DNA of 47,073 bases from Verrucomicrobiota bacterium (GTDB lineage Bacteria > Pseudomonadota > Gammaproteobacteria > Nevskiales > Nevskiaceae): the NCBI GenBank assembly GCA_903970595.1, contig CAJCJI010000533.1, forward strand, positions 1 to 47,073. The letters are read 5' to 3'. Each line of letters opens with the position of its first letter. The stretch's first letter is position 1. Shown here in pieces: positions 35,660 to 43,407 of this stretch. A program made the position numbers and the translations under genes. The notes beneath the pieces are model-generated. The model saw only the letters and a program-made list of their open reading frames with translations, ran no database searches and had not been told where the DNA came from.

Positions 35660-36175
35660 ATGCCGCTGCCCTCACTCGTCAGCCATCACATCGAACTGCT
35701 GACGCTCAATTCCAACGAGGCACCGCTGTACAAGGATGCCGTGCCGGGTATCCCCGGGGTGGATGTCCAGCCCCTGATGCTCGACCCGCACGCCGGCATC
35801 TGGGCGGTGCGCGCGCTGATCCATCCCGGCGTGACGTTCCCGACCCACTTCCACACCGGCACCGTCCACCTTTGGACACTCTCCGGCCGCTGGCACTACG
35901 TCGAGTATCCCGAGCAGCCGCAGACCGCCGGCAGCTATCTGTTCGAGCCTGGGTCGTCCATTCACACCCTGCAGACGCCGAAGGACAATGCGGGACCGAC
36001 CGAGATGGTGATGGTGGTCACTGGCTCGAATGTCAACTTCGATGGCGCGGGCAACTACGTCGGTCTGCTCGACGCGAACTCCATCATCCAGATGATCGAT
36101 CATCTGATCAAGGAACGCGGCCTCGATCCGGCTCGCTACATCCGGCCGCAGGCGCCGGACTACACCGTCCGCTGA
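35660..36175 (+). CDS. Cupin dioxygenase-like protein (171 aa)
   Basis: One cupin domain with metal-ligand pattern PTHFHTGTVHLWTLSGRW (the H-x-H and a further His), followed by YVEYPEQ and a later His in GSSIHTLQ. The sequence resembles the ChrR-like/2,4'-dihydroxyacetophenone dioxygenase group, whose members are about 175 residues and cleave an aliphatic C-C bond next to an aryl ketone. ATG 35660 has AGGAG eight bases upstream; a longer open frame starts at 35558 but lacks a ribosome-binding site. Substrate is uncertain. A hydrolase gene follows 32 bases later. Confidence 0.78.
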   Translation: MPLPSLVSHHIELLTLNSNEAPLYKDAVPGIPGVDVQPLMLDPHAGIWAVRALIHPGVTFPTHFHTGTVHLWTLSGRWHYVEYPEQPQTAGSYLFEPGSSIHTLQTPKDNAGPTEMVMVVTGSNVNFDGAGNYVGLLDANSIIQMIDHLIKERGLDPARYIRPQAPDYTVR

Positions 36176-36207
36176 TCCAGTCCGGCATCAGTCGAGGAGA
36201 GCTGACA

Positions 36208-37143
36208 ATGGTCACCATTGAAGAAACACCCGCCCGGGCGGAATGGCTGAAAAAGCTGTTCCCGTGGGAAGAACAATCGGTCCGAGTCAACGGCCGCCGC
36301 ATGTCCTACGTCGACGAAGGCCCGCGCGACGGCAGGCCGGTACTGCTGCTGCACGGCAATCCGACCAGCGCCTTCCTCTATCGCGACTTCATCGAGCCTC
36401 TGGTCCGAGGCGGCTACCGCGCCATCGCGCCGAACTGGATCGGTGCCGGAAGCTCCGAGAAGCCGCGGCTGGACGCCGCCTACAGCATTGCGCACCACAT
36501 CGCCGACCTGGTGGCTTTGATCGACCTGCTGCAGCTGCGCGGCTTCGTGATCGTGGGGCAGGACTGGGGCGGACCACAGGGCATCGGCGCGGCGCTGCAG
36601 CGCAAGGCCCAGGCCGGCGCCCTGGTGCTGATGAACACCTGGGCATTTACCGACTGCCTCGCGGAGTTTCACGCCTCGCCGCTGCCGTGGACTACCTGGC
36701 ACGCGCCACTGATGGGCCAGGTGTTCCTCAAGCGCTTCAACATGCTGTCCCACTGCGGGGTGTTCCTGGCCAGCGCTCGGCAGATTACGCCGGACGAGAT
36801 CCGCGCCTACACCCATTGCTGGGACGAGCCGCAGTCAAACGGCGTGAATCTGACCTGGCCGCGCACCATCCCCCTGACGGAGGGCGATCGCGGCTGGGCC
36901 GACATGAAGCACATCCAGAACCGCCTGCCGGAGCTGCACCATCTTCCGGTCCAGCTGATCTGGGCTCCGGAAGACCCGGTCTTCACACTCGCCTATGCGC
37001 GGCGGTTGAAGGAACTGCTGCCGCAGGCCGAGGAGCCGGTCCTGATCGACAAGGCCAGCCATTTCCTGCAGGACGACCGTGGCCCGGACATCGTGAGGCA
37101 CATCGTCTCGTTCCTCGACCGTACCGTGGGAGCCCGTCCATGA
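36208..37143 (+). CDS. Haloalkane dehalogenase-like alpha/beta hydrolase (311 aa)
   Basis: The features of haloalkane dehalogenases are present: HGNPTSAFLYRDFI (the Asn after HG helps bind halide, ~51), the nucleophile with adjacent Trp in VGQDWGGPQG (D119, W120), an acid in WAPEDPVF (~256) and the histidine in KASHFLQDD (~285). Acid placement after strand beta-7 is that of subfamilies HLD-I/III. Epoxide hydrolases share the fold but lack this Asn/Trp pair. A good Shine-Dalgarno (GAGGAG) precedes ATG 36208. Predicted reaction: hydrolytic removal of halide from an alkyl halide; the true substrate is unknown. Stop overlaps the next gene (ATGA). Confidence 0.8.
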   Translation: MVTIEETPARAEWLKKLFPWEEQSVRVNGRRMSYVDEGPRDGRPVLLLHGNPTSAFLYRDFIEPLVRGGYRAIAPNWIGAGSSEKPRLDAAYSIAHHIADLVALIDLLQLRGFVIVGQDWGGPQGIGAALQRKAQAGALVLMNTWAFTDCLAEFHASPLPWTTWHAPLMGQVFLKRFNMLSHCGVFLASARQITPDEIRAYTHCWDEPQSNGVNLTWPRTIPLTEGDRGWADMKHIQNRLPELHHLPVQLIWAPEDPVFTLAYARRLKELLPQAEEPVLIDKASHFLQDDRGPDIVRHIVSFLDRTVGARP

Positions 37144-37547
37144 ACTTCATCGAAACCCCGGATGCGGCGCAACTGGCCGCGCTGCGCGCCGATCCATTGT
37201 TGTTCGAGCAGGAGCTGGACGTGCGGCCCGAGGTGGCGCGATCGCTCGAGCGGGCGCTTGGCTTCCGTGCCGGCCGGCGCTACTACCACAGCGCCAGCAA
37301 CCGGCTCTACGCCATCGAGCTGGCCGACCTCGGGCGCGGACTTCCCTCGATGGCCCTGGTCTACGCCTTTTGGCCGCGCTTCGAACCGCGCCCGGCGACC
37401 GACGAGGAGATCAACCGGGATCTCGCCGAGTTATGCCTGTGGGTGGCTGAGGTGTCCGAGGGAATAGACCCGGCCGACGTGCGGCAGGTCATCGACCTGG
37501 CCTGGGCTGCGCACGCCAACTACGGAACCATGCGGCTCTTCAACTAG
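37140..37547 (+). CDS. Hypothetical protein coupled to the hydrolase (135 aa)
   Basis: A soluble acidic protein beginning MNFIETPDAAQLAALRADPL, with RYYHSASNRLYAIELADLG in the middle and HANYGTMRLFN at the end. Its start overlaps the hydrolase stop by four bases, so it is translated with it. No family is recognised. It could be a partner subunit or an unrelated metabolic helper of the cupin-hydrolase operon. Confidence 0.7.
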   Translation: MNFIETPDAAQLAALRADPLLFEQELDVRPEVARSLERALGFRAGRRYYHSASNRLYAIELADLGRGLPSMALVYAFWPRFEPRPATDEEINRDLAELCLWVAEVSEGIDPADVRQVIDLAWAAHANYGTMRLFN

Positions 37548-37706
37548 GCCGGCGCAGTCGTGGGCGGGCGCTGGCCGATTTTGGGCGGGATCTTCATGGT
37601 GTGCATCGCCGTGCTGGGGTTTACGGAAGGCAATCCCGATTCCAGCGTCCGCTTTCAGGCCCCTGCCAGGACCATCCCGCTACCATCTCGCCACGCGAAA
37701 GCATGA

Positions 37707-37958
37707 ATGATACGAACGATGCAGACCTTGCAACGACCCAGAATGATCGAGCGGCTGACCGAGCGGGAGTATCAGATTCTTTGCAGGCTGGCGGACGGCT
37801 TGTCGAATCGTGAAATTGCCAGCGCCGTGCACATCAGCGAAGACGGAGTCAAGTATCATTTGAAGAATATCTACGGGAAATTGCACGCCAATGGGCGCTT
37901 GCATGCGGTTCGGATTTCCCTGGACGCCGGCCTGCTGTCGCTGTGGCAGGCAAGCTGA
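37707..37958 (+). CDS. Solo LuxR/GerE-type HTH protein (83 aa)
   Basis: Almost the whole protein is one GerE helix-turn-helix: LTEREYQILCRLADGLSNRE, IASAVHISEDGVKYHLKNIYGKL. There is no receiver or ligand-binding domain, so it must act as a bare DNA-binding module or respond through a partner. The start is ambiguous (ATG 37707 or 37719). The HD-domain gene begins 19 bases downstream, suggesting a two-gene unit. Confidence 0.82.
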   Translation: MIRTMQTLQRPRMIERLTEREYQILCRLADGLSNREIASAVHISEDGVKYHLKNIYGKLHANGRLHAVRISLDAGLLSLWQAS

Positions 37959-37977
37959 ATCCTGTTGGAGCAAAGTG

Positions 37978-38571
37978 ATGAATACGCGAGCCCGGTTCAC
38001 CCGCATGGAAAGCAGCACAAAGGAGGACTGGGGGCTGATCGTGCCTGAGTTCGCGAAGATGGCAAGCTCCCTGGCGGATCGCGTGCTGGCGCACCTGCGC
38101 CTGCTCGACGGCGACTTCGGCGGCTTCCCAGTCGACCGCCTGACGCACAGCCTACAGACCGCCACCCTCGCGCTCAAAGCCGGACGCGACGAGGAATACG
38201 TCGTCTGCGCGCTGCTTCATGACATCGGCGACACGCTGGGTACCTACAACCATCCGGACATCGGCGCGGCGATCCTCAAGCCCTTCATCGGCGAAGCCAA
38301 CCACTGGATGGTCCAGCACCATGGAGTGTTCCAGGGCTACAACTTCTTTCACCATCTTGGCATGGACAGGAACATGCGCGACATGTTCAGGTCGAATCCG
38401 CACTACGAGCATGCCGCCGAGTTCGTCGACCTATTTGATAATGCAGCGTTCGACCCGCACGCCGACTTCTTGCCGCTCAGCGACTTCGAGGATATGGTTC
38501 GCCGTCTGATGGCCGACCCGAAGAACACAATCTACAAAGTACCTATCGACCAGCAAGCAGCACCTCGCTGA
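37978..38571 (+). CDS. HD-domain protein, PhnZ/MIOX-like (197 aa)
   Basis: The HD motif is LLHDIGDTLGTYNHP, preceded by the first histidine in DRLTHSLQTA and followed by MVQHHGVFQGYNFFHHLG, which adds three or four more histidines. This dense histidine set and the FQGY-FFHH block match HD proteins related to PhnZ and TmpB, mixed-valent di-iron oxygenases that cut C-P bonds, more than ordinary phosphohydrolases. Such enzymes may oxidise phosphonates or quaternary amines; the substrate here is not evident. ATG 37978 follows a GGAG ribosome site. Confidence 0.75.
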   Translation: MNTRARFTRMESSTKEDWGLIVPEFAKMASSLADRVLAHLRLLDGDFGGFPVDRLTHSLQTATLALKAGRDEEYVVCALLHDIGDTLGTYNHPDIGAAILKPFIGEANHWMVQHHGVFQGYNFFHHLGMDRNMRDMFRSNPHYEHAAEFVDLFDNAAFDPHADFLPLSDFEDMVRRLMADPKNTIYKVPIDQQAAPR

Positions 38572-38610
38572 TCGCTGTGGTTTGACCTCTTGATCCGGCG
38601 CCAACTCTTA

Positions 38611-38671
38611 GAGCTTATCCGTGAATAAATCGCACCTCCGTCGCAGCTGCGATTTATTCACGGATAAGCTC
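38611..38671. repeat. Perfect 24-base inverted repeat
   Basis: Arms at 38611-38634 (starting GAGCTTATCCGTG) and 38648-38671 (ending CACGGATAAGCTC) are exact reverse complements, separated by 13 bases. The short AT-containing arm with terminal GAGC resembles paired ends of an insertion sequence whose interior is lost, or a very small MITE. Flanking CTTA and CTAA are not a clear target duplication. The hairpin could also terminate transcription of the HD gene, though no T-run follows. Confidence 0.85.
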
Positions 38672-38895
38672 CTAATATCTGTGGCAAGCCAGCATGACCT
38701 AACCAGGCGCCGCTCCTGGCCATGTCCGCAATGTGGGTACAAAGCGGACGTTGGCATCAACGAGCACATCGGCAGCGGGCGATCTGCTGTAGTAGATTGC
38801 GAACAGAAGGTAGCGCAGCGACAAGCGACGCTTCCCGCTTAAATGGCTATTTGTAGTTCCTATAAAGGGCCCTGATCACGCGATTTATAGACACA

Positions 38896-38922
38896 GGGGA
38901 CTTTTAGTCCCACACGCCTACC
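38896..38922 (-). repeat. tRNA-Leu-like fragment
   Basis: These 27 bases match the D-arm/anticodon-arm part of the tRNA-Leu gene (39019-39045) at 22 positions, in the same orientation. The anticodon stem TGGGA/TCCCC is kept, but acceptor and T arms are missing. It is either a degenerate tRNA or a partial duplication from integration beside the tRNA gene. Confidence 0.5.
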
Positions 38923-38975
38923 AGAAAGCGCGCGCCGGTCGCTAAATAATGCCGAATTGCCGAGGAAAAACAGCT

Positions 38976-39062
38976 TGGTGCCCGAACCCGGACTCGAACC
39001 GGGATGGCCTTGCGGCCGGGGGATTTTAAGTCCCATGCGTCTACCTGTTTCGCCATTCGGGC
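38976..39062 (-). tRNA. tRNA-Leu (UAA)
   Basis: On the minus strand the gene starts GCCCGAA and ends TTCGGGC-A-CCA, with the acceptor stem fully paired and CCA encoded. The anticodon arm is TGGGA-CTTAAAA-TCCCC, giving anticodon UAA. A long variable arm (CCGGCCGCAAGGCC) follows and the T arm reads CCCGGTTCGAGTCCGGG. All features fit a class II leucine tRNA of 87 bases. A T5 stretch occurs about 5 bases past the CCA. Confidence 0.97.
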
Positions 39063-39285
39063 CGGCGGGGCGTATACGGCTGGAATTGTAGGCGATCGGG
39101 CTGCGCCCGGTGCGGTTCCGGGCCAGCGGCCGCGCGAGTGTGACAGGAATCACATTTGCAAGGACAGGCGGCTTATCTGAGGGGTTCCCAAGCACCCCTT
39201 TCCGCACCATAGTTTGCACCAAGGGGAATGGTGGAAGGCGCGTCCAGAACGCGCCGCAACATTCGGGCGAACCGTTCAAACGCAC

Positions 39286-39843
39286 ATGGGTGACATCACG
39301 CAGTTGCTGGAACTGTCGCGGTGCGGCGAAAGCGGCGCGCGCAACGAGTTGTTCGCGCTGGTTTACGGCGAGTTGCGGCGCCTGGCCTACCGCAAGCTTG
39401 CCGGCGGAGACGGCGATATGCAGCTGGACGCCCCGAGCCTGGTCAACGAAGCCTACCTGCGCCTGATGAACCAGCCGGCGCTGCCGGGCGGCAACCGTCG
39501 CATGTTCTTCGCCTACGCCTCGGGCGTGATGCGTAGCGTCATCATCGACACGGTGCGCGAACGCCAGGCGCAAAAGCGCGGCAGCGGCGAACAGCCGCTG
39601 ACCCTGACCTCGGGGCTGCGCGACCACGAGCCGGCGTTCCGCGGCCCCGACCTGCAAGCCCTGGACGCGGCGCTCGACGACCTGGAAAAATCCGATTCGC
39701 GCGCGCGCCAGATCGTCGAGATGCGCTACTTCGGCGGCTTGTCGATCGAGGAAATCGCCGAAGTGCTGGAGATTTCGACCGCCACCGTCAAGCGCAGCTG
39801 GCAGAAGGCCAGGGCTTTCCTGTTCGATTCCCTGCAGGGTTGA
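39286..39843 (+). CDS. ECF sigma factor, kinase-linked type (185 aa)
   Basis: Region 2 is visible in LFALVYGELRRLAYRKL, LVNEAYLRLM and RRMFFAYASGVMRSVIIDTVRER; region 4 in ARQIVEMRYFGGLS and IAEVLEISTATVKRSWQKAR. The sequence belongs to the ECF group of Xanthomonas-like proteobacteria that pairs with Ser/Thr kinases instead of a classic anti-sigma. ATG 39286 gives the usual N-terminus; a longer frame to 39214 is unlikely. The stop overlaps the kinase start (TTGA), so the two proteins are made together, and the kinase probably controls the sigma factor by phosphorylation. Confidence 0.9.
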   Translation: MGDITQLLELSRCGESGARNELFALVYGELRRLAYRKLAGGDGDMQLDAPSLVNEAYLRLMNQPALPGGNRRMFFAYASGVMRSVIIDTVRERQAQKRGSGEQPLTLTSGLRDHEPAFRGPDLQALDAALDDLEKSDSRARQIVEMRYFGGLSIEEIAEVLEISTATVKRSWQKARAFLFDSLQG

Positions 39844-42749
39844 GACCTGGCTTGGCATCCCCCCCCGACCCGCTGCGGCACCAAGCACTTGCCGTATTCG
39901 AGCGGCTGCTGGACCTGGATGAGGCGGCGCGCGAACGGACCCTCGCGGCCCTGGCCGCATCGCAGCCGCTGCTGCATGCGCGCGCGCTGGACCTGCTGCG
40001 CGCGGACGCCAGCGCGCAGGCGCAGGACTTCCTGGATGGGGCGGCGCTGGACCAGATGGCCGCCTCCGTGGTGGGCGGAGCCGGGCAGGCCGGGGCGCAG
40101 CTTGGCCCGTATCGCCTGGAGAGCCGGATCGGCACCGGTGGCATGGGTGAGGTCTGGCTGGCGCGGCGCATCGACGGCCTATACGAGGGCCTGGTCGCGA
40201 TCAAGCTGTTGCATACAGACCTGTACCGGCCTGGCCTGCGCGAGCGCGCAGTACGCGAACGCCAGATCCTGGCGCGCCTGCAGCATCCCAGCATCGCCCG
40301 CCTGCTCGACGCCGGCAGTAGCACGGAAGGCGCCATGTACCTGGTGCTCGAGTACGTCGACGGCAGCCGCATCGACCGCTGGTGCGACGAACACCGTCTC
40401 GACCTGGCAGCGCGCCTGGGCCTGTTCCTGGACGTCTGCGCCGCGGTGGCCCACGCGCATTCGCACCTGGTGGTACACCGCGACCTGAAGCCCTCCAACA
40501 TCCTGGTCAGCGCGGACGGCCGCGTCAAGCTGCTGGATTTCGGCATCGCCAAGCTGATCGAAGGCGACGGCGAAAGCGCCGAGGAAACCGAGCTGACCCG
40601 TCTGGCGGGCCGGCTGCTGACGCCGGAATATGCCGCTCCGGAGCAGATCCTGGGACAGACCGTGACCACCGCCACGGATGTCTACGCGCTGGGTGTGCTG
40701 CTGCACCTGTTGCTGGCCGGCGGGCGGCCTTTCGGCACGGGCAAGTCCACGGCCACGCGCCTGGAACGCGAAGTCCTGGAAAGCGAGCCGCGCACCCTGA
40801 GCCGGACCTTGTCGGTTGCCAACGGTGAAGGCCTCACCCCGGCGCAACTCGCCGAGCGGCGGGCCAGCACGCCGGACAAACTGCGGCGGCAGCTGCGCGG
40901 CGACCTGGAAAACATCGTCGCCAAGGCGCTGAAGAAAAATCCCGTGCAACGCTACGGCACCGTGCCGGCCCTGGCCGAAGACATCCGGCGCCATCTGCGG
41001 CATGAGCCGATTTCGGCACGCGGCGAATCCTTTGCCTATCGCTCGGCCAAATTCATGCGCCGGCACCGGCTGGGCATGGCGACGGCATCCGCTTTCACCG
41101 TGGCGGTGCTTGCGGGGGTGGGCGGCGTGGTCTGGCAGGCGCACCTGGCCAGAGCGCAGGCACGGGAAGCCGAACTGCAGACGCGCCGCGCGGAGAGCGT
41201 CAAGGAATTCATGATCAATGTATTCAAGGCGGCCGACCCGGAGAATTCTCAAAACGCCAGCATGAGCGCGCGCGAAGTGCTGGACCAAGGCGTGCGCCAG
41301 ATGCAAAGCCAACTCGATACCGAGCCAGCGCTGCAAGCCGATCTGTACGATACCCTGTCGCAAACCTATCTGAACCTGGGCGTCGGCGACCGCGCCGCGG
41401 AGCTGGCGCGCACGGCGCTCGCGGCGCGCCGCAAGCTGTATGCCGCGGGCGATACCCGCATCGCCGAAAGCCTGCTGAATCTGGGCGAGGCATTGATCGA
41501 CGTATCGAAGTTCAAAGACGCTCATGCCGCGCTGAGCGAAGCCATGGAGATCATGCGCGCCGCCGGCGACAGAGACAGTCTGCTGGCGGCGCAGATCAAC
41601 AGCGCGTTCGCCGATGCCGACGATGGCCTGTCCAAGCGTGACGAGGCCATCGTCGCGCAGCGCAGGGCCTACGCCATCTGCCTCACCAGGTTTGGCCCCG
41701 ACGCTCCGGAAACCGCCAGGCAGCAGCTGGACCTGGCCGAGCGGCTGGAGGAGGCGGGCAGGTATACAGAAGCCGAACAAAACTATCGTGCCGCAATCCA
41801 TGGAGTGGATCGCGGCATCGGTCCGGAGAGCTTGGCTGCCGGCAACGCCCATATGAATTTCGCTTCCCTGCTCGACCGCACCGGGCACTCGGACGAAGCG
41901 GGACGCGAGCTCGACCTGGCCGTGGCGATCCTGGGCAAAGTACTCGGCGACAACCATCCCCTGCTGGGCGATGCCCTGTTTTCCCGCGCCATCCTGTACA
42001 CCCACCAGAACCGCTCGGCCGACGCGGAAGCGGACCTGCGCCGTTCGCTGCGCATCTTTCCTGTCGGCAGTTACAAGGCGGCACAAAGCCAGCGCTATCT
42101 GGGCATCGACCTGACCTACCAGGGCCGCTACGCCGAAGCGCGGGAGGCGCTCGAATCCTCGGTGGCCATCTTCCGCAAAAGCGGACCGGACGAACAGCAG
42201 CAGTACCGCGCCCTGGCCGACCTCGCCACCTCCATGCTGCGCAGCGGCCATGCCAGGGAAGCCGAACCCATGCTGCGCGAAGCGATCCAGAACCTGGAGC
42301 GTCTCGTCGGCGCGGACGGTTACGAAGTGCGCAATCCCCTCAAGCGGCTGGGCGAAGACCTCATCGCACTCGGCCGCAACGATGAGGCGGTGACGGTGCT
42401 GGAGCGCGTGCGCGCGCTGGAGATCAAGCTGTTCGGCACGGAGCAGCACCGCGACATGGCCTCGACCGACTACCTGCTGGGCAAGGCCTTGTTCGCCCTC
42501 GGCACACCGCAATCCCTGGCGCGGGCGCGGCCGCTTGCTGCGCAGGCGGTGAGCCTGGACCGCCAGTATCTGCCGGGAGGCGACCTCGGCCGCGCCTTGC
42601 TGTTGCGGGCCCGCCTGGCACTCGCCGCTGCCGACAGCAAGGCCGCGCACCCGGATCTGGTGGAAGCGCTGGACCAGCTGGACCAGGCCGCCCCGCCCGA
42701 TCCGGCCGACGCCGCCGAAGTGCGCCGGCTGCTCCGTGCCAATGGCTGA
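39840..42749 (+). CDS. Membrane Ser/Thr kinase with TPR sensor domain (969 aa)
   Basis: Residues ~88-390 form a Hanks-type kinase: glycine loop IGTGGMGEVWLA, VAIKLLH lysine, catalytic HRDLKPSNIL (~213), DFGIAKL and PEYAAPEQ. One transmembrane helix follows (~410-432). The remaining ~530 residues are TPR repeats, probably periplasmic and ligand- or protein-binding. The N-terminal ~85 residues are a helical region (LAALAASQPLLHARALDLL) typical of this family. All catalytic residues are intact. Translation starts at TTG 39840 in the sigma stop codon. Coupling suggests that signals sensed by the TPR domain change ECF sigma activity. Confidence 0.9.
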   Translation: MRPGLASPPDPLRHQALAVFERLLDLDEAARERTLAALAASQPLLHARALDLLRADASAQAQDFLDGAALDQMAASVVGGAGQAGAQLGPYRLESRIGTGGMGEVWLARRIDGLYEGLVAIKLLHTDLYRPGLRERAVRERQILARLQHPSIARLLDAGSSTEGAMYLVLEYVDGSRIDRWCDEHRLDLAARLGLFLDVCAAVAHAHSHLVVHRDLKPSNILVSADGRVKLLDFGIAKLIEGDGESAEETELTRLAGRLLTPEYAAPEQILGQTVTTATDVYALGVLLHLLLAGGRPFGTGKSTATRLEREVLESEPRTLSRTLSVANGEGLTPAQLAERRASTPDKLRRQLRGDLENIVAKALKKNPVQRYGTVPALAEDIRRHLRHEPISARGESFAYRSAKFMRRHRLGMATASAFTVAVLAGVGGVVWQAHLARAQAREAELQTRRAESVKEFMINVFKAADPENSQNASMSAREVLDQGVRQMQSQLDTEPALQADLYDTLSQTYLNLGVGDRAAELARTALAARRKLYAAGDTRIAESLLNLGEALIDVSKFKDAHAALSEAMEIMRAAGDRDSLLAAQINSAFADADDGLSKRDEAIVAQRRAYAICLTRFGPDAPETARQQLDLAERLEEAGRYTEAEQNYRAAIHGVDRGIGPESLAAGNAHMNFASLLDRTGHSDEAGRELDLAVAILGKVLGDNHPLLGDALFSRAILYTHQNRSADAEADLRRSLRIFPVGSYKAAQSQRYLGIDLTYQGRYAEAREALESSVAIFRKSGPDEQQQYRALADLATSMLRSGHAREAEPMLREAIQNLERLVGADGYEVRNPLKRLGEDLIALGRNDEAVTVLERVRALEIKLFGTEQHRDMASTDYLLGKALFALGTPQSLARARPLAAQAVSLDRQYLPGGDLGRALLLRARLALAAADSKAAHPDLVEALDQLDQAAPPDPADAAEVRRLLRANG

Positions 42750-42782
42750 TCGACGGACTCCCGCATCTGACGAAGACTTCTT

Positions 42783-43106
42783 TCAGTCGGCCAGCGCCTG
42801 CTTGCCCATCACGTAGCCTTCGATCTTCGCCAGCCGCCTGTCCACCTCGTTGAGGCTCTTCACGAGGTCGAGGACATTCGCCGCAGTCGGCAGGCTGCGG
42901 ATGCTCGACTCCAGCAACTCCACCCGTGAAGCCAGGCTCTCCAGCTTGCGCGAAAGATCCCGGTAGCAGTCGTCCGCAACCGCGGCATCTTCACGACGGC
43001 CATACAGGCGCTTGTAGGCGACCACGGCGCCTGCCACCCCCGCACCGATGATCGAGGCGGCCACAGCGCCGTACTGCATCATATCAATCGTCGTCTGCAT
43101 CTCCAT
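42783..43106 (-). CDS. Phage DUF2730-like small membrane protein (107 aa)
   Basis: One membrane helix near the N-terminus (AVAASIIGAGVAGAVVAYKRL) is followed by a coiled coil (SRKLESLASRVELLESS) and DRRLAKIEGYV. This matches the DUF2730 group found beside lysis genes in Mu-like phages. I start at ATG 43106 (MEMQTTIDMM); the longer frame overlaps the Rz1-like gene in another phase. It is the last gene of the prophage segment, facing the kinase gene across a 33-base convergent gap. Confidence 0.65.
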   Translation of the reverse strand: MEMQTTIDMMQYGAVAASIIGAGVAGAVVAYKRLYGRREDAAVADDCYRDLSRKLESLASRVELLESSIRSLPTAANVLDLVKSLNEVDRRLAKIEGYVMGKQALAD

Positions 43107-43116
43107 GGCCGCCCTC

Positions 43117-43407
43117 CTACTTCGCCGTGGCCCAGGCCCGCCAGGCGTCGTCGCAACGGCGCTGGGCAGCCTCGGCCATGAGCAGCGCGCCGATCCGGGC
43201 AGTGGGCAGCAGCAGGCCTCCGGGCGCATCCTCGAATGCCGGCAAGGGCGGCAAGGCCGCCCAACACCCCATCACTTCCGGCGGCGGCGTGCGCGCCACC
43301 TGTACCGGCACATCGACGGACTGAGTCATGACACGCTCGGCCGGAGTGACGCTCGGACAGCTCTGGCAACCGGACAGCAACAGGCAAAACAGCAGCAGGC
43401 GCTTCAT
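43117..43407 (-). CDS. Rz1-like outer-membrane spanin lipoprotein (96 aa)
   Basis: A lipoprotein signal MKRLLLFCLLLSGCQSCPS with lipobox LLSGC is followed by a proline-containing, mostly unstructured region and an alanine-rich helix (LLMAEAAQRRCDDAWRAW). Its start overlaps the upstream Rz-like gene (ATGA). Small lipoproteins in this position act as o-spanins that fuse outer and inner membranes in the last step of phage lysis. Sequence similarity alone is weak; context supports it. Confidence 0.6.
   Translation of the reverse strand: MKRLLLFCLLLSGCQSCPSVTPAERVMTQSVDVPVQVARTPPPEVMGCWAALPPLPAFEDAPGGLLLPTARIGALLMAEAAQRRCDDAWRAWATAK

Larger units (their letters stand above)
38572..38975. other. 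Non-coding region with inverted repeat and tRNA-like fragment
   Basis: About 400 bases without a credible intact gene. It contains the long inverted repeat at 38611-38671, a frame at 38716-38842 with a single CPQCG knuckle, and a tRNA-Leu-like fragment at 38896-38922. The mixture looks like debris from insertion events beside a tRNA gene. Confidence 0.5.

Noticed and set aside
40179-42650. Long open frame antisense to the kinase
   Set aside because: Shadow of a GC-rich gene with intact catalytic motifs on the other strand.
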